Shown in pieces: positions 45,638-54,556 of a stretch of 64,000 nucleotides of DNA. The DNA comes from Bacteroidota bacterium (GTDB lineage: Bacteria; Bacteroidota; Bacteroidia; Bacteroidales; CAIXZF01). The stretch spans positions 1-64,000 of the forward strand of contig JAKLIX010000007.1 in the NCBI GenBank assembly GCA_022709385.1. Direction: 5' to 3'. The position numbers and the translations under genes were made by a program. The notes beneath the pieces are model-generated. The model had not been told where the DNA came from. It made no database searches and was given only the letters and a program-made list of their open reading frames with translations. Every line of letters begins with the position of its first letter. The first letter of the stretch is position 1.

Positions 45638-47100
45638 AGCAGCTTACGATAGATCCCATCACAAGGCTTGAAGGACACGGTAAGATTGAGATCTTCCTTT
45701 CCGATGAGGGCGAGGTGGACAATGTTTTCTTTCAGGTTCCCGAACTCAGGGGTTTCGAGAAATTTCTTGAAGGAAGGCCTGCCGAAGAAGTACCACAGAT
45801 TGTGACCAAGATCTGCGGGGTTTGTCCGGGGTGTCATCACATGGCCTCCGGTAAGGCCGTGGACATGATATTTGGTCTGCAACCCACTGCGACTGCGGCC
45901 ATGATCAGGGAACTCTTCTATATGGCTCATTTCGTGCACAGCCACATCGCACACTTTTACGCGCTTGCCGCACCTGACTTTGTGTGCGGTCCGGACACCC
46001 CGAAGGCCGAACGCAACATACTGGGAGTGATTGCGAAGGTCGGCGCTGATATCGGCACAGAAGTGATCAGGCAGAGACGCCTGGCCCAGGAGATCCAGGC
46101 CCTGCTCGGTGGTCATCAAACCCATGTGATGCTGAACATCCCCGGAGGGGTGCGAAAAGGGCTGACTGCCGAACAACGCGACGATATCGTGAAGACAGCC
46201 GGCGGTTTTGTCGAATTTGCACGCTTTTCACTCAGGATTTTCGAGGATGTGGTCCTTGCCAACAAGGACTATGTTGATATGATCCTCCAGGGACCTTACA
46301 AGCTCAGGCTTTATTCGATGGGACTTGTCGACAGCAACAATCACGTTAATTTTTACGACGGACACGTAAGGGTGGTAGATCCGGACGGCAGGGAACACTG
46401 CCGTTATCAGGCAGTTGACTACAGAGAGTATGTCTCTGAGAGGGTTGAAACATGGAGTTACCTGAAATTTCCCTTTTTAAAGAAGGTCGGTTGGAAAGGA
46501 TTTACGGAGGGGAATGACTCAGGTGTGTATCATGCCACTCCCCTGTCAAGGCTGAATGCAGCCGAAGGGATGGCCACGCCGCTGGCCATGGCCGAATACA
46601 ACAGGATGTTTTCCGTTATCGGGGTCAAGCCCGTCCACAACACCCTGGCCATGCACTGGGCCAGGCTGGTGGAGTTGCTGTATTCAGCCGAAAGATGCCT
46701 TGAACTTGCCATGCATCCGGACATTACAGGTTCCGATCTGCGTACGCCGCCCGACGGCATTGCAGGTGAAGGCGTGGGCATTGTCGAGGCCCAGCGCGGG
46801 ACGCTGACCCATCATTACTGGACAGACGAGAAAGGCCTGATTACCCGTGCCAATATCATTGTCGGAACCACCAACAACAACGCCGCCATCTGTATGTCCA
46901 TCAAAAAGGCCGCACAGGGATATATCCGCAAGGGGGTCACGGTGGACGAAGGCATACTGAACAGGATTGAAATGGCCTTCAGGGCTTATGATCCCTGCTT
47001 TTCCTGTGCCACACACAGTCTTCCGGGCAATATGCCCATGATCGTGAACCTGAGAAGCAGTTCCGGCGAATTGTTGCGGCAAATCCGCAGAGACTTGTAA
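45634..47100 (+). CDS. mvhA: [NiFe] hydrogenase large subunit (MvhA type, group 3c-like)
   Basis: A 488-residue catalytic subunit. Nickel ligands: ICGVCPGCHH near 70 (CxxC...H, with an extra Cys before the His) and DPCFSCATH near the C-terminus. No UGA/selenocysteine. A 27-residue tail after the last motif His would be removed by a maturation endopeptidase, which is not in the window. The N-terminal LTIDPITRLEGHGKIEI is standard. It splits or forms H2 in the cytosol and passes electrons through MvhG and MvhD. The ATG is preceded by an unusually strong Shine-Dalgarno (AAGGAGG, 45619-45625) for this phylum, lying inside mvhG. Confidence 0.94.
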   Translation: MKQLTIDPITRLEGHGKIEIFLSDEGEVDNVFFQVPELRGFEKFLEGRPAEEVPQIVTKICGVCPGCHHMASGKAVDMIFGLQPTATAAMIRELFYMAHFVHSHIAHFYALAAPDFVCGPDTPKAERNILGVIAKVGADIGTEVIRQRRLAQEIQALLGGHQTHVMLNIPGGVRKGLTAEQRDDIVKTAGGFVEFARFSLRIFEDVVLANKDYVDMILQGPYKLRLYSMGLVDSNNHVNFYDGHVRVVDPDGREHCRYQAVDYREYVSERVETWSYLKFPFLKKVGWKGFTEGNDSGVYHATPLSRLNAAEGMATPLAMAEYNRMFSVIGVKPVHNTLAMHWARLVELLYSAERCLELAMHPDITGSDLRTPPDGIAGEGVGIVEAQRGTLTHHYWTDEKGLITRANIIVGTTNNNAAICMSIKKAAQGYIRKGVTVDEGILNRIEMAFRAYDPCFSCATHSLPGNMPMIVNLRSSSGELLRQIRRDL

Positions 47101-47128
47101 GATAAGATTACCATTAAAATAATAGCTT

Positions 47129-48931
47129 ATGCGCACCGGAATATTTTTCTGCCAGGTTGATGAAAACACCCTCATTAATACGGATGCTGTTGCCAAGTAC
47201 GCTGCCAACCTGCAGGGCGTGGAACTGGTCCGTATCCTTGGACTCAGACCGCGGCTGGATGCGGAAAACCTGAGCACACTGATACAGTCCAAAGCGCTCG
47301 ACCGTATCATTATTGCAGGCGACATGCCCGGTTATTACAAGCCGGTATTTACAAAAGCCATGGCACAGGCCGGCGGCGATCCTGCCGAAGTGCGCCTTGC
47401 CTCTTTCAGAGAGCACGGGGCACAGGGAGAACAGGCCCTGGACCGTGCCAAAGCAACAGTTGCCTGCGCCAGTATGGCAGTGCCATTTTCCCTGGTGGCC
47501 ACTCCCCGGAGAAACCCCGTGCATCACGCCACCCTGGTCATAGGAGGCGGCATTGCAGGGATCCAGGCTTCCCTAGAGATTGCCAATGCGGGGAAACACG
47601 TTTACCTGGTGGAACAGACCGGGACGATAGGCGGACATATGGCCATGTTTGACAAGACGTTTCCCACCCTTGACTGCGCCGCCTGTATCCTCACCCCAAA
47701 AATGGTATCCGTAGGCCAGCACGACATGATCCACCTGCTGACAAATTCAAAAGTGACGGAAGTCAGTGGAAAACCAGGCGCCTACCGTGTAAAGATCCGT
47801 CAGCGGGCGCGAAGGGTGGATGTGAATGCATGCGTTGCCTGCAACCTCTGCTCCGAAGTCTGTCCGGTTAAAGTCGAGAGTGCATTTGACTCAGGAATAT
47901 CCCTGAGAAAAGCCATCTACATTCCATTCCCCCAGGCAGTACCCAATGCCTACCTGATCGATGAGGAAAGCTGTACTTATGTTCTCTCGGAAGGCCAGAA
48001 ATGCGGGGTATGTGTGAAGAAATGCCCCAAGGAATGCATTAACCTGGATGAACCCGACACCGATACCGACCTCGAAGTGGGGAATATCATTATTGCCACA
48101 GGCTATGAACTGCTCGACGTGGGTAAAATAGAACAGTACGGCTATGGTAAATACCCGAATGTACTTACATCCCTGGAGTTTGAGAGGCTTACCAATGCGA
48201 GCGGCACGACAGGGGGCAGGATCGTTACCAAAACAAAGCAGTTCAATAAAAAGACACAGAAAGACGAATGGATTTTCTCAAAGGACGGCGTTCCGCCCCG
48301 AAGCGTGGCCATCATCCATTGTGTAGGATCCAGAAATAAAAAATACAATGCATACTGCTCAAGGGTTTGCTGCATGTATTCTCTGAAGTTTGCGCACCTT
48401 ATCAGGGAAAAGATACCCAATGTCAAATGCTACGAATTCTATATCGACATGCGGGCATTTGGAAAGGGTTATGAAGAATTTGCCGAGCGGATCAGGCATG
48501 AAGGCACCTTTGTGGTCCGCGGACATACCACAAAAGTGGAGATGAAGCATGAGCAGATGTCGGTCAGGGGTGAGGACATCATGAATGACAGGATCGTTGA
48601 ATTTCCGGTTGACATGGTCGTGCTGGCCGTAGGACTGGTTCCATCAGCTGAAACGGAAAATCTGAGCAGGATCCTCGGTATTTCACGGGATCCCGACGGC
48701 TGGTTTTCGGAGCTGGATTACAACGGCAATCCCACTGACACCGAGAGGGGTGGCATTTATGTGGCAGGGATGTGTCAGGGACCCAAAGACATTCCGGATA
48801 CAGTAGCCCAGGCCTCGGCAGTGGCTGCAGGCGTGCTGAGAAGCATTACCAGCGGAAGAGGGATCGGCCATATGGACAGTGTGCCGCTCAGTGAAATTGA
48901 AGCAAGAGCAAAAATTCTCCAAACGATTTAA
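47129..48931 (+). CDS. HdrA-like flavoprotein with degenerate N-terminal cluster domain
   Basis: A 600-residue HdrA/QmoA-B-like protein. FAD binds at ATLVIGGGIAGIQASLEI (about 135-152) with VEQTGTIGGHMAMFDKTFPTLDCAAC. Two inserted [4Fe-4S] sites follow: CVACNLCSEVC (235-245) and CGVCVKKCPKEC (292-303). A second FAD part has IHCVGSRN, YCSRVCCM and GIYVAGMCQGPKDIPDTVAQA. The first ~130 residues align with the N-terminal HdrA domain but have lost its cluster cysteines: where the neighbouring HdrA has YMCSNPGQ and ACSPCMHE, this has LGLRPRLD and AGDMPGYY. It lies 28 bp after mvhA and 11 bp before the QmoC-like gene. Confidence 0.85.
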   Translation: MRTGIFFCQVDENTLINTDAVAKYAANLQGVELVRILGLRPRLDAENLSTLIQSKALDRIIIAGDMPGYYKPVFTKAMAQAGGDPAEVRLASFREHGAQGEQALDRAKATVACASMAVPFSLVATPRRNPVHHATLVIGGGIAGIQASLEIANAGKHVYLVEQTGTIGGHMAMFDKTFPTLDCAACILTPKMVSVGQHDMIHLLTNSKVTEVSGKPGAYRVKIRQRARRVDVNACVACNLCSEVCPVKVESAFDSGISLRKAIYIPFPQAVPNAYLIDEESCTYVLSEGQKCGVCVKKCPKECINLDEPDTDTDLEVGNIIIATGYELLDVGKIEQYGYGKYPNVLTSLEFERLTNASGTTGGRIVTKTKQFNKKTQKDEWIFSKDGVPPRSVAIIHCVGSRNKKYNAYCSRVCCMYSLKFAHLIREKIPNVKCYEFYIDMRAFGKGYEEFAERIRHEGTFVVRGHTTKVEMKHEQMSVRGEDIMNDRIVEFPVDMVVLAVGLVPSAETENLSRILGISRDPDGWFSELDYNGNPTDTERGGIYVAGMCQGPKDIPDTVAQASAVAAGVLRSITSGRGIGHMDSVPLSEIEARAKILQTI

Positions 48932-48942
48932 TTATCAAATAC

Positions 48943-50103
48943 ATGGCAATCAGAATCAACCTGGGGTATATTGATGAGTTGAACAAATATGGAGCGGAGG
49001 ATGTACAACTCTGTTACCAGTGCGGGGATTGTTCAACCGTTTGTGTCCATTCGGACGACATCTTTAACTTTCCCCGGAAATCGATGAGGCGACTGCAAAT
49101 GGGCCTCGAAAGAAAAATCGAAACGACCCTGGAACCATGGTTGTGCTATTATTGCGGCCAGTGTTCCGACCAATGCCCCCGCGAAGCCGATCCGGGAGAA
49201 ACCATGATGAGCCTCAGACGCTGGCTCATTGCCCGCTACGACTTTACCGGCATCGCCTCGCGCTTTTTCAGATCCTCAGCCACAGAAGTAATCGCCATCC
49301 TGGCAGTGGCTTTGATAACCGGACTGTTCCTGTTTATATACGGGAAAGCGGGAGGCAGTATCAGCATATATGACGGAGAAGGGGCCTTTCTTCCAAGCAG
49401 TTTTATCCATTTCTTCGATCTCGCGATCGGTTCCGTTCTGGCAGTCTTCCTGCTGATCAACGCATACAGGATGTGGCATCTGACCATGAATAAAGGAGTC
49501 AGCGTCAGGATATCCCCCTGGCTTTACCTCAAACACATCTTCACCTTTCCGCTCCACTTCTTCACTCAGAAACGTTATGCGCAATGTGAGTCGAAAAACC
49601 GGAATTTTATTTTCATGCCCTGGATCACCCACCTTGGACTGATGCTCGGATATGTGACCATGCTTGTACTGGTGATGGTGTTTATTGAGGAATTGCAGCA
49701 CGGTCCGGAGATCATATGGCAGGTACACCTTTTTGCCTATGCGGCAAGCCTCGGCCTGATCATCGGGACCATCTACTTTATCCGGAGCAGGCTTCGAAAA
49801 ACTGCCTATGTCCAATTCAAGAAGTCGCACAGTACCGACTGGGTGTTTGTGATTCTGTTGTTCCTGATCGTCATTACCGGAATCGGACAGCATATCCTTC
49901 ACCGGACAGGGTATTACGAGGCTGCAAACATCACCTATATCCTGCATCTGATGTGTGTGGTACCATGGCTGTTAAGAATGCCGTTCAGCAAATGGGCACA
50001 CCTGCTGTACCGCCCTTTAGCCATGTATTTTGCTGCAATACAGAAAGATGCATTGAAGAAACAACTCAGATTATCAGAAGATCATATGATCACTGTCAAG
50101 TAA
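48943..50103 (+). CDS. QmoC-like fusion: HdrC iron-sulfur domain plus haem-b membrane domain
   Basis: A 386-residue protein. The N-terminal ~90 residues are HdrC-like with two [4Fe-4S] sites: CYQCGDCSTVC (24-34) and CYYCGQCSDQCP (68-78). From about 110 on, five to six membrane helices resemble the NarI/HdrE cytochrome b family, with candidate haem His in MWHLTM, WITHLGLML, WQVHLFAYA, GQHILHRTG and YILHLM. This is the domain order of QmoC of sulfate reducers, which links cytoplasmic iron-sulfur proteins to the menaquinone pool. No HdrB (CCG) domain is attached. Flanking HdrA-like genes on both sides complete a Qmo-like set. Confidence 0.85.
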   Translation: MAIRINLGYIDELNKYGAEDVQLCYQCGDCSTVCVHSDDIFNFPRKSMRRLQMGLERKIETTLEPWLCYYCGQCSDQCPREADPGETMMSLRRWLIARYDFTGIASRFFRSSATEVIAILAVALITGLFLFIYGKAGGSISIYDGEGAFLPSSFIHFFDLAIGSVLAVFLLINAYRMWHLTMNKGVSVRISPWLYLKHIFTFPLHFFTQKRYAQCESKNRNFIFMPWITHLGLMLGYVTMLVLVMVFIEELQHGPEIIWQVHLFAYAASLGLIIGTIYFIRSRLRKTAYVQFKKSHSTDWVFVILLFLIVITGIGQHILHRTGYYEAANITYILHLMCVVPWLLRMPFSKWAHLLYRPLAMYFAAIQKDALKKQLRLSEDHMITVK

Positions 50104-50112
50104 AACCAAGCC

Positions 50113-51870
50113 ATGGAAAATTGCAGAACCGGTGTTTACATATGCATGTGCGGCACCAACATAGCCAAAGTCATTGATGTGGAAGCGGTCAGGGAATTTG
50201 TTTCAGGCCTGCCCGATGTGATGCTCGTCAGGACTTATAAATACATGTGCTCGAATCCGGGGCAGGAGATGATCGTCCAGGATATCAGGGAAAACAACCT
50301 GAACCGTATCGTGGTGGCAGCCTGCAGCCCTTGTATGCACGAACGTACCTTTCGTTCCGCCCTCAGAAAAGCAGGCATCAACCAGTATCTGTTCGAGATG
50401 GCGAATATCAGGGAGCAATGCAGCTGGGTGCACCATGATCAGCAGGATGCCACCGAAAAGGCCATGGCACTGACCCAGGCAGCAATCCGCCGGGTGGCGC
50501 TGCATGAACCACTGGAGAACCTTTCAGTGGATATGTCGCCGGCCACCCTGGTCATTGGCGGAGGCATCGCCGGCATGACCGCAGCACTCGAACTGGCCGA
50601 AGCAGGTTACCCTGTCTACCTGGTCGAGAAAACCGGCCGCCTGGGAGGTAACCTCGCCAGGGTCGACCTCACCGCACCCTATCTTTACTCTGCACAGGAT
50701 CTGATTAATGAAAGAATATTCAGGATAAACGATAATAATCACATATATTTACATCTGAATTCAAAAGTGACGGAACTTAGCGGGTTTGTGGGGAATTATA
50801 CGGCCACCATCGAGACAATCCCGGTGGAAAACGGACATAAAAAAGAAGAAGTGAAGGTGGGTAATGTGATTGTTTGTACTGGCTACAAGGAGTTTGACGC
50901 CTCGCGCATCACGCATTACGGTTATGGCAAACTGCCAAACGTGGTCACCTCTTTTGAACTGGAAACCATGATCCGTTCTGGAAAGATAGAGACCCGGGAA
51001 GGCCGGATACCCAGATATATTGCGATTATTCACTGTGTCGGAAGCCGGAGCCTGGAATTCCATGGTTACTGCAGCAGGGTTTGCTGCATGACTGCCCTGA
51101 AATATGCACATGAAGTGAAATCCGCCATCCCGTCGTGCTATGTGTCGGATATTTATGTTGACATGCATGCTTTCGGAAAAGGTCACGAAGACTTTTACCG
51201 GCGTTCTTCCGAGGCAAAAACCCTGTTTCTGATGTACAACAAGAACGACAGGCCGGTGATTCGCCGTGCGGATGAGAAGGATGACTGCCAGATGCTGATA
51301 GAAGTCAATGAGTGTTTATCGGGTGAAACGATAGAGATACCGGCCGACCTTATTGTACTCATGGTTGGCATGGAAGCCAGGGAAGACGCATCTGAAGTGG
51401 CACACCTGGTCAATATCAGCCAGGATAAAGAAGGCTGGTTCATCGAAAGCCACCCTAAACTGGAACCCGTGGCCACCACCACCGACGGGATCTTTATTGC
51501 CGGAACCTGCGTAGCACCGAAAGACATCCCCGATACCGTCGCCCAGGCCAGGGCAACAGCCGCCAGAATCCTGGCAAAAGTTTCGCAGGGAAAGATAGAG
51601 GTTGATGCGCTTTACTCCGAAATCAACAAGGAGATCTGCTCAGGATGCAGGCTGTGCAATAAACTCTGCCCCTTCAGCGCTATAGAATTCAATGAAAAGG
51701 AAGCTTACAGCGAAGTCATCAGCGCCTTGTGCAAAGCCTGCGGCGTATGTGTGGCAGCCTGCCCCTCCTCCGCCATTAAAGGCCGTCATTTCACAGATGC
51801 ACAGGTGATGGCGCAGCTCGATGGGCTGCTGTCACCGGTGAAGTACCAGATTGAAGCCGTAACCTCATAA
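50113..51870 (+). CDS. hdrA: HdrA-like flavoprotein with complete cluster set
   Basis: A 585-residue HdrA. The N-terminal cluster domain is intact: GVYICMCGTNIAKVID, YKYMCSNPGQEMI, VVAACSPCMHERTF. FAD binding at ATLVIGGGIAGMTAALEL, then YCSRVCCMTALKYAHE and GIFIAGTCVAPKDIPDTVAQA. The C-terminus carries a 2[4Fe-4S] ferredoxin domain: CSGCRLCNKLCPF and CKACGVCVAACPSSAIKG. HdrA is the flavin bifurcation site in methanogen Hdr-Mvh complexes; whether this one bifurcates cannot be told by eye. It starts 9 bp after the QmoC-like gene. Confidence 0.9.
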   Translation: MENCRTGVYICMCGTNIAKVIDVEAVREFVSGLPDVMLVRTYKYMCSNPGQEMIVQDIRENNLNRIVVAACSPCMHERTFRSALRKAGINQYLFEMANIREQCSWVHHDQQDATEKAMALTQAAIRRVALHEPLENLSVDMSPATLVIGGGIAGMTAALELAEAGYPVYLVEKTGRLGGNLARVDLTAPYLYSAQDLINERIFRINDNNHIYLHLNSKVTELSGFVGNYTATIETIPVENGHKKEEVKVGNVIVCTGYKEFDASRITHYGYGKLPNVVTSFELETMIRSGKIETREGRIPRYIAIIHCVGSRSLEFHGYCSRVCCMTALKYAHEVKSAIPSCYVSDIYVDMHAFGKGHEDFYRRSSEAKTLFLMYNKNDRPVIRRADEKDDCQMLIEVNECLSGETIEIPADLIVLMVGMEAREDASEVAHLVNISQDKEGWFIESHPKLEPVATTTDGIFIAGTCVAPKDIPDTVAQARATAARILAKVSQGKIEVDALYSEINKEICSGCRLCNKLCPFSAIEFNEKEAYSEVISALCKACGVCVAACPSSAIKGRHFTDAQVMAQLDGLLSPVKYQIEAVTS

Positions 51871-51915
51871 GAACACAGTTGCAAAACACCGACCATTCAT
51901 ATAACAGTCAATGCC

Positions 51916-52308
51916 ATGAATAAGAAAATTCTTCTAATCGACGATGACGAAGACCTGCTCCGTTCTTTCCAGGTGAACCTGGAGATATACGGTTATGAGG
52001 TCTTTACCGCTCCTGACAGCCGGCAGGGAATGCTCCTGATCGAGAAGGAAAAACCCGATTTCATCGTGCTGGATGTCATGATGAACAGCAACCTTGAAGG
52101 ATATAATTTCCTTCACCAGATTAAAGGCAATCCGGACTGGAAACAAATCCCCGTGCTGATGCTTACAGGCATGGTCGACCAACTGGGAGTCAACCTTTTC
52201 TCTGCGGTGGATGATGAGAAACTGTTCCCTCACGTGCGTTTTCACGACAAACCCATCGCTCCGCTCGATTTGGTTGAAATTATTGAGGAAATGCTCCCCC
52301 GGGAGTGA
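51916..52308 (+). CDS. Single-domain response regulator
   Basis: A 130-residue receiver domain alone: LIDDDEDLLRSF at the acidic pocket, phospho-acceptor Asp in FIVLDVMMNSNLEG (about 55), T in VLMLTGMVDQ and Lys in RFHDKPIAPLDL. The stretch between beta4 and beta5 is longer than usual (VNLFSAVDDEKLFPHVR). With no output domain it must act by protein contact or in a phosphorelay. It lies between hdrA (45 bp) and a histidine kinase (48 bp), so it belongs to the hydrogenase locus. Confidence 0.88.
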   Translation: MNKKILLIDDDEDLLRSFQVNLEIYGYEVFTAPDSRQGMLLIEKEKPDFIVLDVMMNSNLEGYNFLHQIKGNPDWKQIPVLMLTGMVDQLGVNLFSAVDDEKLFPHVRFHDKPIAPLDLVEIIEEMLPRE

Positions 52309-52356
52309 GCTCCCTTCATGATCTGTTCATCATGAAGGCAGCAAACAACAAAGCAG

Positions 52357-53706
52357 ATGGATAAGAAGCTGATACCCGCCCATCTTGTATTCGCGAACTG
52401 GTTTATCAGAATCCGCTGGATTGCCTCATCCCTCTTGCTGCTGGCCGGTATCGGGCTCAGATACATTGAGATTTTTAATATCAATCCTGATCCTGTGATC
52501 AGGCTATCTGTGATCCTGCTGGCACTAAACTGTCTGCATCACTTTTTTCTGCTGTGGTTGCAGAAAAAAGACCTTAAAAATCCCATCCGGATCATCAAGG
52601 CATTTATTCATTTCCAGATTATTACCGACCTGTTGATGCTGACCCTGCTGCTTCACTTCACCGGAGGGGTTGAAAATCCGCTGTTTATCCTGTATTTCTT
52701 CCACATGATCGTGTCGAGCGCCATCTTTTCATGGAAAGGCTCCTATTTCCATTCCGCCCTGATCATCCTGATGTTCGGTTCGGTGGTACTTCTGGAATGT
52801 CACGGACTCATCCCGCATCACCACCTTCAGGGATTTATACATCCGGATTTGTACCGGAATGAATTATACATTTACGGTGCAGGAAGCGTGTTTATCACCG
52901 CCTCCCTTCTGCTTGTCAGCCTCACCCATATGGTTGTCGCCAGATCTATCCGCATTGAGGAATCCTATGTCTTTGCCAACCTTGAACTGGAAAAAAAAGA
53001 CCAACTGAAAAATGAATATGTCCTGCGGCTCACACACGATATCAAGGCGCATCTCGCAGCCATCATTTCCTGCCTGGATGTGGTGAGAAACCAGTTCGCA
53101 GGCTCGCTCAGTGATAAACAGTCGGAGTTCCTGAACCGTGCATACTACAGAACCCACCTGCTCGTAAACTTTGTCAAAGATCTGCTGAACCTGACCAGGA
53201 AGCGACTTGTACAGGAAATCGAATTCGAGGCATTCTCTCTTCCCGAAGTGGTGAACAAAGTCACCTTCTCCGCTTCCCTGCTGGCCAGGGATAAATCCAT
53301 CGATTTTCATGTCCATATTGATAAGAACATCAACACCATCCATGGAAATCCCTTTACGATAGAGGAGCTTTATACCAATCTGCTGTTCAATGCCCTTAAA
53401 TACACCCCACAACACGGAAAGATCGAGGTAATCGTCAGAAACCGCCTTGATCATGTCGTTACCGAGATATCAGATACCGGTATCGGGATCCCGCAGGAGG
53501 AAATACCAAAGATATTTGACGAATTCTACAGGGCAAGCAATGTTCCCAAAGACATCAATACAGGATCGGGCCTCGGGCTTTCCATTGTCAAGCAGATCCT
53601 TGATAATCACAAGGGTAAGATTTGGGTACAGAGTGAACCCGGGGTGTGGACGAAGTTTACCTTTACTTTGCCAAAAAAGCCGGCAAGCTATTCAAAAGAG
53701 GAATAG
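52357..53706 (+). CDS. Membrane histidine kinase with a RegB-like GGxxNP motif
   Basis: A 449-residue sensor kinase with six membrane helices (about 10-200). Between helices it has LLLHFTGGVENPLFILYFF, which resembles the GGxxNPF quinone-binding heptad of RegB/PrrB redox sensors. The HisKA domain has the phospho-acceptor His in YVLRLTHDIKAHLAAI (about 228), and the HATPase has NLLFNALKYTP, ISDTGIGIPQEE and GSGLGLSIVKQIL. Soluble sensor domains are absent, so sensing is within the membrane. Position at the end of the hydrogenase-Qmo operon fits monitoring of the quinone pool (inference). Confidence 0.85.
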   Translation: MDKKLIPAHLVFANWFIRIRWIASSLLLLAGIGLRYIEIFNINPDPVIRLSVILLALNCLHHFFLLWLQKKDLKNPIRIIKAFIHFQIITDLLMLTLLLHFTGGVENPLFILYFFHMIVSSAIFSWKGSYFHSALIILMFGSVVLLECHGLIPHHHLQGFIHPDLYRNELYIYGAGSVFITASLLLVSLTHMVVARSIRIEESYVFANLELEKKDQLKNEYVLRLTHDIKAHLAAIISCLDVVRNQFAGSLSDKQSEFLNRAYYRTHLLVNFVKDLLNLTRKRLVQEIEFEAFSLPEVVNKVTFSASLLARDKSIDFHVHIDKNINTIHGNPFTIEELYTNLLFNALKYTPQHGKIEVIVRNRLDHVVTEISDTGIGIPQEEIPKIFDEFYRASNVPKDINTGSGLGLSIVKQILDNHKGKIWVQSEPGVWTKFTFTLPKKPASYSKEE

Positions 53707-53742
53707 GGAAAATAGATCCGCCAACCACCTGCTGCCGGCAAT

Positions 53743-54231
53743 CTACAACTGTACCAGGGTATATACCACCGTGGTGGAATAGATGGCGGCTGGGAGTGTT
53801 GCAGAGACACCTTCAAGCGAGTATTCAATATCCACCTCGGTTCTGTCGCGACGACCGCTGAAAAACACGGTATTACCGGTAGTGATAGTGATAAAGCTGG
53901 TTCCTCCACTGATCTGACTCGCAGGCGGCCCATTACCGTCACTGGTTCTTCTAACCTGTAATTCAAAAGATGTATTCCATGACACATCGCTCCTGGCGAC
54001 ATTTATACGGTATCTGCTGTTATTTGGATTCACATCGATGTTCATCGCTATCACAGTCCCGGCCGATGTAAAAGGACTGCTGAAGTCGAGGCCGGCATCG
54101 CTGATGTTGGCGGATGAAACGGACGGACTCCAGCCCCCGGAAATTGAAATGGACTGAGAGGAGGATTCTTCCGAGGTAAACAGCGTGACTGCGAACAACA
54201 GCAGCAGCGGAATGCAGAAAGATTTCTTCAT
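53743..54231 (-). CDS. Hypothetical secreted protein
   Basis: A 162-residue protein starting MKKSFCIPLLLLFAVTLFTS (signal peptide). The mature part is rich in Ser, Thr and Gly and looks all-beta; the segment SGRRDRTEVDIEYSLEGVSA and the end YSTTVVYTLVQL resemble pilin- or spore-coat-U-like beta-sandwich subunits, but no family can be named. A frame extension adds four residues (MDLY). It is convergent with the kinase gene, 36 bp apart. Confidence 0.6.
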   Translation of the reverse strand: MKKSFCIPLLLLFAVTLFTSEESSSQSISISGGWSPSVSSANISDAGLDFSSPFTSAGTVIAMNIDVNPNNSRYRINVARSDVSWNTSFELQVRRTSDGNGPPASQISGGTSFITITTGNTVFFSGRRDRTEVDIEYSLEGVSATLPAAIYSTTVVYTLVQL

Positions 54232-54243
54232 GTAAAGATCCAA

Positions 54244-54556
54244 GCTTTCTTTTTAGATTTTTTAGTTTTCCATCTCCCATTACCCTTAAACATCAATCCA
54301 TATGCAACGCAAGCACCTATAAAATCAAAACAACATAAAACAAAAAATTAATTATCAACACTTTACAATACCTTTATATACCTAGTTTTTAACATTACGT
54401 TTACAAAAATTTAAATTCACTTTGGGAAAATTTCCATATTCAGGAAAAACAGTACCGGAATTGCCTGATATGCAAGATCCTTTCCCAGGCTCCCGCCGGG
54501 ATTATCCATATCCAGCATGACTCGAATCCGTGGCCAGGCAATGCAAAGCCTTCGCT
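54244..54556. other. AT-rich intergenic region without a recognised gene
   Basis: Between the hypothetical secreted protein and the ABC transporter. It is markedly AT-rich from about 54245 to 54430, presumably holding the promoter of the secreted protein gene. No RNA gene, clear TAnnTTTG box or terminator was identified. Confidence 0.5.

Noticed and set aside
45634..47100. Selenocysteine hydrogenase
   Set aside because: The frame has no internal UGA and both nickel motifs use normal Cys codons.
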